Source: Fragilariopsis cylindrus CCMP1102 (Eukaryota; Bacillariophyta; Bacillariophyceae; Bacillariales; Bacillariaceae). Taken from it: a stretch of DNA of 64,000 nt. The notes below the pieces were generated by a model, which was not told the origin of the DNA, did not search any database, and saw nothing but the letters and a program-made list of their open reading frames with translations. Position 1 is the first letter of the stretch. Each line of letters begins with the position of its first letter. The stretch covers positions 372,001 to 436,000 of the forward strand of contig FMBT01000307.1 in NCBI GenBank assembly GCA_900095095.1, read 5' to 3'. Shown here piece after piece: positions 26,039 through 37,569 of this stretch. A program made the translations under genes and the position numbers.

Positions 26039-26997
26039 CTATTTTTCGGAGCTACCGAAAAATCGACTCAGAATATTCGCCTCAGATGAATCCGGTTCAA
26101 GTGCAGCATCCAATTCTTCTTGTGTTGGCTGTCGAATAAATTTCTTATTCTCTATAAGTCCTTGTTTCTTAAGTCTCATGGCTTGTGGGTTGGCAAGAAG
26201 CTTAAAACCATCTCCGTTTGCGTTCTGAATCAGCACTTGACTGCTAAAGGGGCCAAAATTAGCTCCCTACCCAGTCATTAAAAAAAAAAATGAAATCACG
26301 TCGTGAATAAAATGGTTAGAACATTCCACAAATCTGCTCACAACAATAAAGGATGGAAGACCAAAAAAGTACTTACGGCATCATTCAATTGCGTTCTTTG
26401 CCTGACGAGCTGTTCATTCTTTTCAAAATTGTCCTCCGACTGCTTCTTCAGTCTTTCTACGAGAACATTTCCTTCGGTATCTTCTGCTACCCTTGCTTCA
26501 CGGTCCTTTCGTTTAACCAACTCTGTAGGTTTTTGGAAATATTGTTGGGCCTTGTCGTTCTCGTTCGCCTCTGTTCGATACTCCGTCTTCGAGCAGGCTC
26601 CTAACGGACCTCGCTTCGTACAAATCATCACAGATTCTCCAGTTTCTAAAGTTGGAGCTTCGGTTTCACGCCCGTACTCGTCTGCACGTGCAGGCGAAGA
26701 AATCCCAAGAGACAAAACACCCATCGCAATCAACGATACAACAGATCTACGGGCAAGGTGCTGCGTGGAGCCGTTGATATTAGTAGTCTGCGTCTGCTGG
26801 TCAAATGTTTTGATAACGTCATCATTACTACTATTATTATTATCTATTTTCTTTGCCATACATCTCGTATTTGGTTTGGTGATGTCAAAACGTGGTGCAG
26901 CGTTCAAGGAAAATGAAGATGCCCGAAGAAGAAGGCACCAAAAGGTGACGAGACTGAGGGCATTCATCAAAGCGCTTTGATTATTGTTGCTTCGCAT
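26039..26997 (-). CDS. predicted thylakoid-lumen protein, unknown function
   Basis: Two exons (26997-26377, 26266-26039) give 282 residues. Three targeting parts are visible in order: a signal peptide with an ASSFSLNA cleavage/transit motif (residues 1-33); a polar stroma-directed stretch; then twin arginine ARRSVVSLIAMGVLSLG ending SSPARADE, an Ala-X-Ala lumen-processing site of the Tat type near residue 105. The mature part holds a short Cys-containing segment MICTKRGPLGACSKTEYR, two Lys/Glu-rich helices and a C-terminal domain (FGPFSSQVLIQNANGDGF...). I do not recognise a named family. The targeting logic strongly suggests a soluble lumenal protein; a photosystem-associated role would be speculation. 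Confidence 0.7.
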
Positions 26998-27313
26998 TGT
27001 CGTGAATTGTTGATGGATGTAAGACTTGATATGTGATATTTGATATTTGAATTATGTACAAGTAAATGCTCACGATCATTCTTCGACTCATTCGCTTGCT
27101 GTCTTGTCATTTCATTCTCGATAATTCTAGAATCCATCATCATCGCATCGAAATCATCCTCGGCTTCTATCAAACCCTTTCAACTTCCAGATGGAACCTG
27201 TAAAGATAAAAATTCATATGAAATATATACAAAATCGCATCCCCCGCAAACTTCGCGCCAAGAAAATTAAAATATATGGTGCGCATTTTTTTTAAATCAT
27301 GACTCATTTTAGC
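26998..27313. other. spacer left of the hAT-like element
   Basis: Probably the promoter of the lumen-protein gene. A short minus-strand open frame (near 26967-27173) lacks a clear ATG and a partner exon, so it is not called as a gene. Confidence 0.4.
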
Positions 27314-28760
27314 TACAGTACCAGGGGTAATAATCTATACGGGGTGCGTCACTGCGCGATTTTGATATTTGCTATGATGTACACAAATAAGAAATTGTGC
27401 CCCAAATAATTTTTGCGCATTTTTTTTCACTAGATAGTACTAGTTAAAAAGTGATTAAAAAACCTCATTTATGATTGACTTCTTTTACAGCTCTGACCCC
27501 CTAAACTTGCTTGGTGGAAAGAGCTCCTTCTAATTGGTCGACCATTGACCTCCATTCACGACTAACTTTAGTGGATCGGTTCGTTCTGGTGGATTAAAAC
27601 ACGGATAGGATTTTTTTCATAATAATTTTTTCACGACATGATTTAGTTTTTTTTCGGACATGATTTAGTCTTTCCTCGTTATTTTTTAACAAAAAACACA
27701 CTTTAAGAGCATATATTTTCCCTTATTTGGTTGCATTTGCCATGTCCCAGGGTACGAATTCGTCGCGGTTCTACTAGTAATAATTTCAACGATGCTTACA
27801 AAGCCCACAAAATTCAGAATCATGCCTATATGTATAGGGTAGGGTCGAATTGACTAAAGAAATTGAGTTCCTTTCAGCCATGAGAATGTACAAGAGTGAA
27901 GCAGCTTTAAGCGACCACTATTTGGAAAATTGTTACCATGACACAATGAGAACATCAGATAGAGGACATATGACTCTAGTTAGGGAGGAGTTTTTTGAAT
28001 TTGGGTACATGTTGATGGATAATTTATCATCCTCTGTGACTGAAGGTAAATTACTGTCAAAGATGGAAGTTTTAAGATTAGAGAAGGAAGCCATACTCAA
28101 TAACACCCCATTGTGGGAATTGTGGAAGGTGTCATCTAAGAAGGTTCAGTGTGTTACTGAGGGTGACAGGAAGAAAATGTTTGAGTATGTAGTGAAGAAA
28201 ACAGTACATACTAAATTTGAAGATGTATTCAAAGGATTGCGTGGGAAGCTTACAGCCCGTGGAACCAAGCAGAATATATCTGGTTTGAGTTTCAGAGGTG
28301 AAATGAAAGGGATGGACAGAAAGAAAACAGTAAGGACTAAGTAGAAATGTAAAATCTATTGAACCTTATTAGTAAATCATATTTAAAACGGATCTGTATG
28401 TATTATTGTTATTATTTTTATAGTAAATAGACTAGTGTTTTTGATGTAGAATGTTTTTCTAATTCTAGGCAAGTTAGCTATGAATGGAGGATATTTCCAG
28501 AATCAGCGTAGAAATACGGTCTAGAAAAGTGTTTTTAATTTTTTTATTTTATGTTTTTTTTGTATGTTATATGTGGTCCAAAGTGGTATAGTTAACTAGT
28601 AATGTCTAGGTGAAAAAAATGGGGAAACATTATTTGGGGCACAATTTTCTTATTTGGGTACATCATAGTAAATTTATTTGTGCGACGAATTTAAAGCGAC
28701 GCGCGGATCGTGACGCACCCCGTATAGATTATTACCCCTGTTATTACCCCTGTACAGTAC
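27314..28760. mobile_element. hAT-like DNA transposon, 1431 bp, with 8-bp target duplication
   Basis: The element runs 27322-28752. It begins CAGGGGTAATAATCTATACG and ends with the inverse complement, so the two ends are terminal inverted repeats; imperfect similarity continues inwards for about 120-150 bp. Immediately outside, TACAGTAC is present at 27314-27321 and again at 28753-28760: an 8-bp target-site duplication. CAGGG termini plus an 8-bp duplication are the diagnostic pair for the hAT superfamily. The right end carries the terminal 12 bp twice (CAGGGGTAATAA in tandem). Inside is one open frame (27850-28344) that does not look like a hAT transposase, so the copy appears non-autonomous. 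It sits between genes and breaks none. Confidence 0.85.
27850..28344 (+). CDS. unrecognised ORF inside the hAT-like element
   Basis: An open frame of about 164 codons preceded by an in-frame stop at 27835 and lacking an upstream ATG (the first ATG is about 14 codons in). The product is charged and helical: FLSAMRMYKSEAALSDHY, then VREEFFEFGYMLMDNL, then a Lys-rich C-terminus. I see no DDE/RNase H motifs, no BED zinc finger and no hAT dimerisation signature. It may be the 3' exon of a degraded element gene or a captured host fragment. An upstream ATG (near 27742) with GTACG-type donor context could belong to a first exon. Confidence 0.35.
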   Translation: MTKEIEFLSAMRMYKSEAALSDHYLENCYHDTMRTSDRGHMTLVREEFFEFGYMLMDNLSSSVTEGKLLSKMEVLRLEKEAILNNTPLWELWKVSSKKVQCVTEGDRKKMFEYVVKKTVHTKFEDVFKGLRGKLTARGTKQNISGLSFRGEMKGMDRKKTVRTK

Positions 28761-28931
28761 AAAGTATTAACGTTCATCAAAATAATTCATGATTTAATTG
28801 TGGTCTTGACACACGATAAACTCAAAATAACATTACTCTACCAACACCAACATCTTCCTGCTTCGGTTCTCTTCACCATCACATGCATCATCCGTAGACT
28901 ACTGTTCCTTTTAACATTGAATATCGATAAT

Positions 28932-30146
28932 ATGATCTCATCTTTTTTCAAACCCAAACCGAAGAGAGATCGAGCTAACAATAGTACAACTACAAATACG
29001 GACAAAAACTATGACGGGAGCAAAAACAATAACAACGAGAACAAAAGATTAAAAACGAATCATAATAAAAAGAATCAATCCGACGAAACATCGAAGCTGA
29101 TCTCTTACTTGGACGATCCTACAACAACAACTAATCATTCTCCTAACTCTCAATCCTGGAAAGGTGCACTTGACAAGCATCTTTCATCTTTGTCCTTTGG
29201 ACGTCTTGCTTCCTTTGTTGAAAGCGAACGGTATGTAGTCTATCTTGTCGTATGCTTTTTCGAAGATGACACATGAAGTTTAAATGCTTTCTTTTCAATT
29301 ATTTTAGATCTATTGTTTAGATCTACTATCTCGTGTGTATTATGTGATGCCGTGTCGTGTCGTGACTACTTTTCATTTATATTGCCTCCCTCTCATAATC
29401 TCAATCTTTCAATGTGTGTGTGTGTGTGTGTCCTGCTTTGTTTCGTCATGCATTCCCGTCGTCACGATAGAAAAAAATACACCGTGTTTCCTCCAGAAGA
29501 AGACACATTTGCTGCATTGAATTTGTGTCCGATTTCGAACACAAAACTTGTGATAGTTGGGCAAGATCCGTACCACGGACCACATCAAGCTCATGGATTA
29601 TGTTTTTCAGTCCGCAAAGGTGTCCAAATTCCACCATCACTTCGAAATATTTATAAGGAATTGTTCAATGATCCGAACATACCAAATTTTGCCTCCAAGC
29701 CCACTCACGGTAATCTTGAACGATGGGCCAAACAAGGCGTTTTGATGATAAATAATGTCTTTACGGTAAAAAGTGGTCAGGCCCATAGTCATAAGAAAAA
29801 GGGATGGGAAGAATTTACAGATGAAATCATCCGTGCAGTCGCCCGACGCAAAAAAATTGAAGGAGAAATCGGTAATGATGATAGCAATAAGAATAAGAAA
29901 AAGGATGGTCTCGTCTTTTTGTTATGGGGCAAGCCGGCAACGTTGAAAGCACAAACGGCTTTAGCGGGAGCTGGATCTTCTTCGTCTCGTCACCATATTA
30001 TATGCACATCTCATCCAAGTCCTCTAGGAGCGACGAAAACATCCGCACCCTTTATGGGAAGCCAATGTTTCAGCCGAGCCAATGAGGCACTTCGAGAAAT
30101 GGGGCATAACGAAATTGATTGGAATGTAGATGGAGAATTACCATAA
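28932..30146 (+). CDS. UNG: uracil-DNA glycosylase (family 1)
   Basis: Two exons (28932-29230 and 29471-30146) give 324 residues; the intron contains a short GT dinucleotide run. The enzyme removes uracil from DNA to start base-excision repair. The N-terminus MISSFFKPKPKR resembles the PCNA-binding SFF motif followed by a basic nuclear signal seen in nuclear UNG forms. The catalytic motifs are complete: GQDPYHGP (water-activating loop), RKKYTVFPPEEDTF across the junction, LMINNVFTV, FLLWGKPA, and HPSPLGA (DNA-intercalating/minor-groove loop with the catalytic His). It lies just right of the transposon, which inserted about 170 bp before its start codon. Confidence 0.93.
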
Positions 30147-30562
30147 ATAATCATGTCACTTTAAAACCTGTAAAATAATTATATGTATTCGTAGGACCTA
30201 ATTTCGGCATGATTACAAAAATAAATGTAACATTGTTTTCTTTCTTTTCAGATGACAATACCTACAACTTTTTTATAGTTTCTCACTCCCTCCTAACTAC
30301 AATTCCTTTTTCAGAAATTGATCTGCTATAGTACAAGTACGGTTTAGAATTACACTAGAAGAGGAATAATGCGATTTACTGAAGTTTCTAGGATGCGGTA
30401 CTGTAGTTACTGTCTACACAATTATTGTAATCGAAATTCTTACGAGGAAAAAAAAAAGAAATTTAATTTGCATTCGATTGAAAATTCACATGGGCTTAAA
30501 TCTATTGAACCATTATTCATAGATGGATACCGGATGTTCAATGTTTTTCCATTCCTTACATT
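30147..30562. other. convergent 3' spacer, UNG to Kir
   Basis: Short open frames here lack codon structure or family resemblance. A GTACAAGTAC word (near 30331) and a GTACTGTAG word (near 30395) are present. No gene seen. Confidence 0.5.
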
Positions 30563-32637
30563 TCAATTTTGATGTTCGGGTATGTATGCACAACTATCAC
30601 AATCTATTTCTTCGGTTGACAAACGCGATATATCATGAAACTTTGAAAAATCGATACTAACAACCGGATCAAGACTCGAGGGCCCATTTCTTTCTCGACA
30701 GCTGTATGGATGTACACAATCGGCGAATGTGTGATTAAAAGCGACGTCACAGAGTTTGTAAGAATGTCGTGCCTGAGTAGCAGCACCTGTACCTTCGTCA
30801 GTCCCCTCTACCAGTACTACCAATTCAATATCACGGTCACGAAGAAAATCTCCTATACATTCCGAATTGTCTTCCACGTTACTTGAAACATCATTGTTAC
30901 TTCCTATGTATAACGGATCACCCTCCGCTATAGATGCTGCCGAATCACTGATATCGGACGGACGAGGAGGTGGATACTGATGAGAAATCCCTTGGGCGTC
31001 GAACCAAAGTGGTTCAGTTGGTCTCAGGGGGGAAACTTTGTCCATACGATGGACTACGACTTGTGGCAAGCCCATCCAGACATGTGACCCAAATCTATCG
31101 TCGGGTTGTAATAACCTCATCTGTCGGCTCACAAAATAAGTTGTTTCAACGTGGGTCTGTGAATTATTGTTACTATTCGTTGTTTGATATTTCACATCAT
31201 CGTCCATACTACTTCTGTGAGAAGGATGTTTTGGTATTCTTTCGTGCCGTATGCAATAACATCTAACAGTTGCTTCGATTAGATGATATTTGCGTCGTTC
31301 GCCTAATCTGAACATAAAATGCGGAACCCCCCTTATATATCGAACGATCGCTTTGTCGCTAAAGAGAATAGATTTACTTCGTGATGCTCCTCTTGAAATC
31401 CTATGAAAGATGAGTCCCACCGCTACAGCGTCGAAGACAATGGCCGTGCATATTTGCCACAGTACAATCAGCAAGGGGAATAACTATGTATATGTTGTAA
31501 CGAAGAACAAACACAAGTTCCAGATATATATGTTAGGATTAAATAGTATTATTATATATATATATATATATATATTATTTTTGGGATATTACATATTACT
31601 TACCATCCACCAAAATAATAGTCTATAAAATTGGAGAATGAGCGTGTATGTGAGGAAAAGGGGAAGACAGAAATCTAAAAACCAATGTATTGAACATGTA
31701 CAGCAACTCTATTATATAAGGCTTACGACTTACCTGAAACGCCATATCCAATGGTGGTCATTGTAGAAAGGGAAAAATACATGGCTTCCATATGATCATT
31801 AATGTCTGAATTGTAGCATAGAATTATACCGTTAATATAAAGGAATGATCGTGTATGTATGTGAGGAAGAGGAAGACAAAAATCTAAAAACCACTATATT
31901 GATCATGTGGTACAGCAAGCAACTCTATTATAGGACTTACCCATGTCACAAAAAGCTATGGTTTTTGTACTTCCGTCCGGATTTATTTCAGCTTTGCTAC
32001 CAAAAATAGATAAGGCCTATAGTAGTTTGGAAAATGAGACAGGATTGTCGTCAGTCACTGTTACATTCATGCACCCTGAAATTGATCATGTATTCGTGTG
32101 TATTCGTGTATCAAGTATACGTACCAAGTAGACGAAACCAAAGAAACAAACAATTAAAGCGTAGGAAAAAAAAAGTAGAAGAAAAAGAACTAAAGTTTTT
32201 TGGTATACCAACCAGAAGAACCAATCTTTCCCACAATCTTCATAGATTTTTCGACAACAACAGATGCCGCCCCTTATTCGTCCTCCTCTCAGAGCCCCTG
32301 CTGACAGTCGTCGTTCTACACCCCATCTACCTCGTGATTGGCGTAAGGTACCACTTCTGTCTAGGATTCGTTGCTCTGATTGAAATTGATTTTGATCTTG
32401 ATTCTGATGTTCTACATCATCATCATCAACAACAAAGCGGACAGAGGAAGCAGCAGTAGGACGATTGCGATTACGATTGCGATTACGATGACGAACTTGT
32501 GCGCCGGTGTTGTCATTTTCAGTACATGCTAATGACGGTGGCGACGATGGCAATAGCGGTTCGCTCATTGTTATATCATTATTATTATCTTCTCCGTTTC
32601 CTTTATCTATACTCGAAAACTCTTCCCCGAACTGCAT
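30563..32637 (-). CDS. inward-rectifier (Kir-type) potassium channel, with one unresolved exon junction
   Basis: Five exons: 32637-32125, 32016-31941, 31805-31734, 31622-31604 and 31483-30563. The N-terminal cytoplasmic part is followed by TM1 (VYQKTLVLFLLLFFSYAL...), the pore helix and selectivity filter MTTIGYGVS, TM2 (LLIVLWQICTAIVFDAVAVG), then the Kir cytoplasmic domain with ILFSDKAIV, FMFRLGERRKYHLIEA. The protein would be about 533 residues. Exon 4 is only 19 nt (DYYFGG plus two bases). Joining it to exon 5 by GT-AG leaves the frame one base short; adding one base gives DYYFGGWLFPLLIV, which is what the family expects. So there is either one missing base or a non-standard junction. Channels of this class set membrane potential; regulators cannot be read from sequence. 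Confidence 0.8.
31548..31575. repeat. AT dinucleotide run in Kir intron
   Basis: A run of (AT)n in the last Kir intron, next to the problematic exon junction. Confidence 0.8.
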
Positions 32638-32723
32638 GGTTCATTGTCGTGTGATTAGTGATTTGGATTATTTTAATGTCAAAATTATAAATAAGAAATA
32701 CATGTCATGAAAATTTGTATCTG
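32638..32723. other. Kir gene upstream spacer
   Basis: Short spacer between the Kir start codon and the MITE insertion; the MITE therefore lies inside the probable Kir promoter region. Confidence 0.4.
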
Positions 32724-33016
32724 TACAGGACCATGTTCACCCTAGTGTGTTTCGGCGAATTAAAATTAAAAAGAAGCTAATTTATTTACGGTAAATGTCT
32801 GTAAATGTGCTGTAAATGTGCTGTAATGTGCTGTAATGTGCCGGGAATGTGCCGGAAATGCTGAGCCGCGTCACAAATAAATTCGTGTTAATAACAATAC
32901 AGTATGTGCCGCGGCAATTGTGCTCCAAATGTACAAATTGCACGCACAAATTGAATAAATTAGTTTCTTTTTAATTTTAATTCGCCGAAACACGCTAGGG
33001 TGAACATGGTCCAGTA
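32724..33016. mobile_element. TA-flanked MITE, copy 1 (289 bp, terminal inverted repeats)
   Basis: The left end CAGGACCATGTTCACCCTAG and the right end (inverse complement, beginning CTGGACCATGTTCACCC) are matching terminal inverted repeats of about 60 bp. TA lies on both sides (32724-32725 and 33015-33016), as expected for a Tc1/mariner-type element. The centre has no coding potential; it holds a degenerate tandem of a TGCTGTAAATG-like unit at about 32790-32862. A shortened second copy lies at 59862-59959. Confidence 0.8.
32790..32862. repeat. degenerate ~11-bp tandem inside MITE copy 1
   Basis: Six or so imperfect units of the form GTGCTGTAAAT/GTGCCGGGAAT in a row. They belong to the MITE interior and are absent from the short copy. 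Confidence 0.6.
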
Positions 33017-33244
33017 TGATGTGATACTTTTCCGTGAGGACTTACATATTATGTTAAATTCAGTCGTGTTAAATAGCTTTTCATGTCGAAGGAAAATCAA
33101 TCAATTCACATATTTTTAGATACATAATTTATAATATATATAAGATGTCTTCCCGGCGAACGAACACAAGTTTAAATAAGTGCAAGTTTATTAAAGATAG
33201 AAACAAAAGATCAAATCCTTGCTAAAACCACATTTGAAATTACT

Positions 33245-35234
33245 ATGTCCCCGGCATCTGATATTGTTGAGAAAGAATTTGCAGCAACATGGCAGTGGCG
33301 AATAGACACTGATCCCGAGCTTGCCGCAGCACTTGGCATGCTCTCACGACGTCGATCCAAGCATGCATTAGATCCTCGCTCTTTAGATTCGTTTGATCAA
33401 CGACTGGCGTGGGTGAAGAAAGCCTTGGAACGTATCAAAAATGGAATCACGCCTGAACAAATTGAAAATCAATTAACAGAAGATGAACGACTATCATTAA
33501 AATTATATACACAGCAGCTTGAAGACTACACGCACTATACTAGTCTTCACAAAGCCTATTTGTGCTGTGTTAATCGTTTAGAGGGCCCTCAGACTGATTT
33601 ACCTTTGTACTGCTCCTATCTTCCTGTTAAGACTCGTACTGATAAGGATTTTTTTCGTGATTTTCTCAAGGCTATACCGATACAATTACTACAGATTCAA
33701 AGCCTACTTGTTCAAGGTTTATCGGAAAATATTACGCCTCCCCAGATTAGCTTAGACGGGGTTGTTGCGCAACTTCGGGATATGATCAATGGCAATCTAG
33801 AAACTTTCTCCAAACCGATTCAATCATGTTTTGGCGACGGCAAACATGTGTCAAAAGAGGAATCAGATGTGAAGAAAGATTGCGAAAATGCAATTTTACT
33901 AGCTAAGGATGCATTCATCAAATTTACCGACTTTTTGGAAAATGATTATGTGCCGAACCTACGAACAGAGATAAGTGCCTCAAAAGGATACCCGAATGGT
34001 GAAAAATACTACATCGATTGTTTGAAATTTCACACCACCACTACAATGAGTCCGACGGAGATTCATCAACTGGGTCTAGACGAGGTGATTAGAGTTAGAA
34101 AAGAAATGGAAGTTATTGCATCCAAAGATGGATACAAGGGTAGACTCGACCAATATCTCGAACACTTGCGGACATCAACAGATTTTGAGCCAAAATCTGC
34201 CACGGCACTTTTAGCACACTATCGAGATCTTACTCAGCGTCTCTATCCAGCCTTACTTAATATCCTTCACATGAGAAGTCTGCCGCGACAACCTCTTAAG
34301 ATTACAGAGACACCGACGGCGTCCGCTCACATGGCACCAGCTGCATATTATTTGGCTGGCTCGACAGACGCGCCTAGGCCTGGAATGTTCTATGTCAACA
34401 CATCGAAACTTGCTACTCGTCGAACGTACGAATGTGAGGCACTTGCTTTGCACGAGGCAATACCGGGACATCACATACAAGGAGCTATTCAGGCTGAGTG
34501 TAAATTGCCTGAGTTTCGAAAATATGCGGAAGATAGACGTTACTTTGAATCGCCTTGTCGTTTTCCATTCTATACGGGATACATTGAAGGATGGGGACTG
34601 TATTCTGAAACGTTAGGTAAAGAACTTGGATTGTACAACCATCCATCGGATGAATTCGGTCAACTATCAATGGAAGCATTAAGAAGTTCTCGTCTTGTTG
34701 TCGATACCGGAATGCATTCTCTGGACTGGTCACATGAACAGGCGGTACAATACATGCTAGAAAACACTGCAATGGGAGAGCACGATGCACGTACGGAAGT
34801 GACTCGCTACGTGACTTGGCCTGGGCAAGCCACTGCGTACAAGGTAAGTCAGAAATAATTCTATATATCCTAGATTGCTTTAGAAATAACTACACTGTAT
34901 GCTAATCTGAAACTTACAATATATTTGTTTGAAGGTTGGAGAGCGATTCATACGAAGGATGAGAGATTATGCAGAAATGGAATTGCAGGATAGATTTGAC
35001 GTTCGTGATTTTCATGACGTTGTTTTGCTATGTGGTGCTGTTCCTCTCGATGTTTTAGAGGCGAGAGTGAAGGAATACGTAGAGGGGGTAAAGAATGACA
35101 TTAGCAAATGTACCAAACTTCAGAAGCCACCTATCGGTTCCACAGAAGAGGTTGCAAAAAGTAGTTTCATTGAAAGCATGACCTTTGTTAATTGGTGCAA
35201 ATGCTGTGTTGTGCCTGGTGCTTGTCAAGTGTAG
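33245..35234 (+). CDS. DUF885 family protein (predicted metallopeptidase-like)
   Basis: Two exons (33245-34843, 34935-35234) give 632 residues. DUF885 proteins are large alpha-helical proteins, common in bacteria, with a gluzincin-like metal site. The signature is present: ALHEAIPGHHIQG, in which HEAIPGHH matches the HExxxGH-type metal-binding helix, followed about 40 residues later by YIEGWGLYSETLGKELG, and then VVDTGMHSLDWSHEQAVQYM and VTRYVTWPGQATAYKVG. The C-terminal exon has FHDVVLLCGAVPLDVLE, the usual end of the domain. No signal peptide is visible, so it is probably cytosolic. Substrate unknown; peptidase activity is inferred from the motif. Confidence 0.87.
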
Positions 35235-35609
35235 CTGTGAGAGAAAAACTTAATGTGGTACAACAACTATGTATGCTTTCCGCTACAATTAATTTTAGAC
35301 CAGAATAAATGTGATGTAATTGATTTTTGTCCAAGCCGAGAGCTTTAGATGATAATATGATATTTTGATAAAATCATATCTATGGGACTGTTTGGAAAAA
35401 CCTAGGACTGGCTGATTATCACCCTCTTTCGTTAATTTTTCTGTTTTAGTAGGGCGTAATTGCCTGTATAGTGAGAAATGAAATATATCTAAACCATACC
35501 AATAATAATTCTTACCTGTTGATCCTAAAATATTTCTCTCATCATGGTAGACTTAATTACCTGTGTGACTTGTTAGCTAGCTTCCATAGGCACTGATTCA
35601 TGTCACACA

Positions 35610-35653
<44 letters not shown>

Positions 35654-36203
35654 CATATATACATATACATACATACATACATTATAATCGACGTGGTTGA
35701 TGCTCCCATACTTGGCTTGTGGTTAGAAAGAAAAAATGTGGCTAAAAAGCGTAGATTAAGAGCTACAATGGACAAATGGATGAGGGTCCGATCATCATTG
35801 TCCAAAAATCCAAAAGGGGATTCACTAATAGTGTTTTAGTGCTGCTGATTCTAATGACACAGAACAATGTAATGTTGCACAATCAGCGGATGTTGTGTTC
35901 TTTAGAGGACTTGAAATGATTATTATTTTCTATAAGAGCGACGGACGGACGGAGTACAGAGAATCTTCTGTCGTCTGTCGTACTGACATTTTTTAATTCT
36001 TACGAAAACTAAACATCATTAAAACAGCTTCGGTATTGATGTTGTAAAAACATAATATGAAACACTTTGAACTTGGACTTCCTTGTTAAATCGAGTTTAC
36101 GGAATACCAACCAGTAGATTGATCTGTTTATTTGTGACAGCAAAACTGTGGCGGCAAAAGCGAATCGAATAATAATAACAGTAATAGTAATAACAATAAT
36201 AAA
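35235..36203. other. intergenic spacer with CA/TA microsatellite
   Basis: About 970 bp. A (CA)n run followed by TATA/CATA repeats lies at 35608-35683. Open frames through it are products of the simple sequence. No supported gene. Confidence 0.5.
35608..35683. repeat. CA/TACA compound microsatellite
   Basis: ACACAC dinucleotides (about 18 units) grade into ATATATACAT and CATACATAC repeats. Confidence 0.9.
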
Positions 36204-36611
36204 ATGATGAACCGATGTTGCATCAAAATCGCACGCCAAACAACTAAAACGGCAATTGTGGATACTGTTAAATTGCTCCCGATTGCTGGGACCCTGTCAC
36301 AGACGTCCTATTTTCAGAATTCTTACTCGGGTCGTCATCGACTTTATGGTTGCACTTCGTCATCGGCGCTTCCGATGAAGGCTGGAACAGAGTTGAAGAC
36401 ACTGGGCATTTTCAAAGGGCAAGACACACCAATCACATTGGAGCGATCAGAATATCCGAATTGGATCAATACTCTATCGCAACCTTTGGCAAGCTTGGCC
36501 ACGCTGAGGAAAATACCAAACGAAGAAGCAGAATTAGACCAAATCAAGCGCTATCTTAAGTTGACTCGACGTCAAGCCGTCCGTCAACGGAATGAGGAGT
36601 CTGCTTCTTAA
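36204..36611 (+). CDS. probable mitochondrial ribosomal protein mL54
   Basis: A single exon of 135 residues. The first ~45 residues are basic, Ser/Thr-rich and without acidic residues at the very start, as in a mitochondrial presequence. The conserved C-terminal region reads ERSEYPNWINTLSQPLASL, then RYLKLTRRQAVRQRNEES. The Tyr-Pro-X-Trp core followed by a spacer and an RYL...R..R..N block is the pattern of the large-subunit protein mL54 (MRPL37/MRPL54 family). Two consecutive ATGs are present; either could be used. The call rests on a short motif and is not certain. Confidence 0.65.
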   Translation: MMNRCCIKIARQTTKTAIVDTVKLLPIAGTLSQTSYFQNSYSGRHRLYGCTSSSALPMKAGTELKTLGIFKGQDTPITLERSEYPNWINTLSQPLASLATLRKIPNEEAELDQIKRYLKLTRRQAVRQRNEESAS

Positions 36612-37046
36612 TATATATTTATTATAAATCGTTTAAGAAGTGTAAAATATAAAATCAACAGAAAACTGCTACGAATGTTTGTCTTATTGACTGTTATGTT
36701 ACTAATAATATTTCCAACGTATGTATTCAAATTCTTTTTGATTCTTCCGAACCACAAGAAGATCTTTCGCGTGAGCAACCACTTATTTTCCAACATACCG
36801 CATACGGGAATAAATTTAAAGAACTATATCTATCAGACGTTTGAGATATTATCTCTGCAACTGATATTACTAATTCTTTCACCTTCACCAATTGAGAGAC
36901 CAGGTTCCTGTTGAGACACTCGTCAACTTCTGTTGCTATTGGTGGATTAATTGATAGCTTATTTTCTTCTGTGGAATACGCACTACTGTATGGAACTTGT
37001 AGCTAGTCTGTAGCCTCTTGTCTTCTGGGGCACTATCAATCTTCAT

Positions 37047-37087
37047 CATGCATTATATTATATTATATTATATTATATTATATTATA
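37047..37087. repeat. TTATA tandem repeat
   Basis: About eight units of TTATA in a row in the spacer before the auxilin-like gene. Confidence 0.9.
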
Positions 37088-37569
37088 TCCTAGCTTTATT
37101 TCTTCTCTTCTCTGAATCTTCCCTAAAGATTATATATATATATATATATATATATATCCTTCCTATTGTTTGTCACCACTACTCCATATTATAATATGGA
37201 TATTTTCAGTAGCATCTTATGTGTGATAGTACAAAAGTATACAGTAATGTGATATTTAGAAGCGCATCAAACGGTGATGTATTATATCTTTCATGTGCTT
37301 ACAGTATGTGCTCAATAAAATATTGTGAATCTTCTTGCTGTTATTTTGGTGACAAGATTTTTGACTCGAAGCAGCATCTTATCACCTTATTATGTTTGAT
37401 ATTTTGTCCCAATTCTGTGGTAATGGGAATGACTGCAGTTCTAGATAATGGTTTCTGTACTCTATTATGTACTGTGTACATTATCTTTGTACTATTTTAT
37501 GTGACACTAAAATTAATTGCACAAGTAACTAATTTTTAATAGACATCCTTCTTTTTCTCCTGTGTTATC

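Noticed and set aside
26967-27173. Minus-strand frame of 68 codons left of the transposon
   Set aside because: No ATG at its start, no matching upstream exon, and the 5' extension meets a stop at once. It may be UTR of the lumen-protein gene.
35600-35839. Plus-strand frame through the CA microsatellite (VVDAPILGLWLERKN...)
   Set aside because: The first part is translated simple repeat and the rest is short, with no family resemblance.
37219-37539. Cys-rich 106-codon frame in the long spacer
   Set aside because: Composition follows the AT-rich DNA, no domain pattern, and no splice partner.
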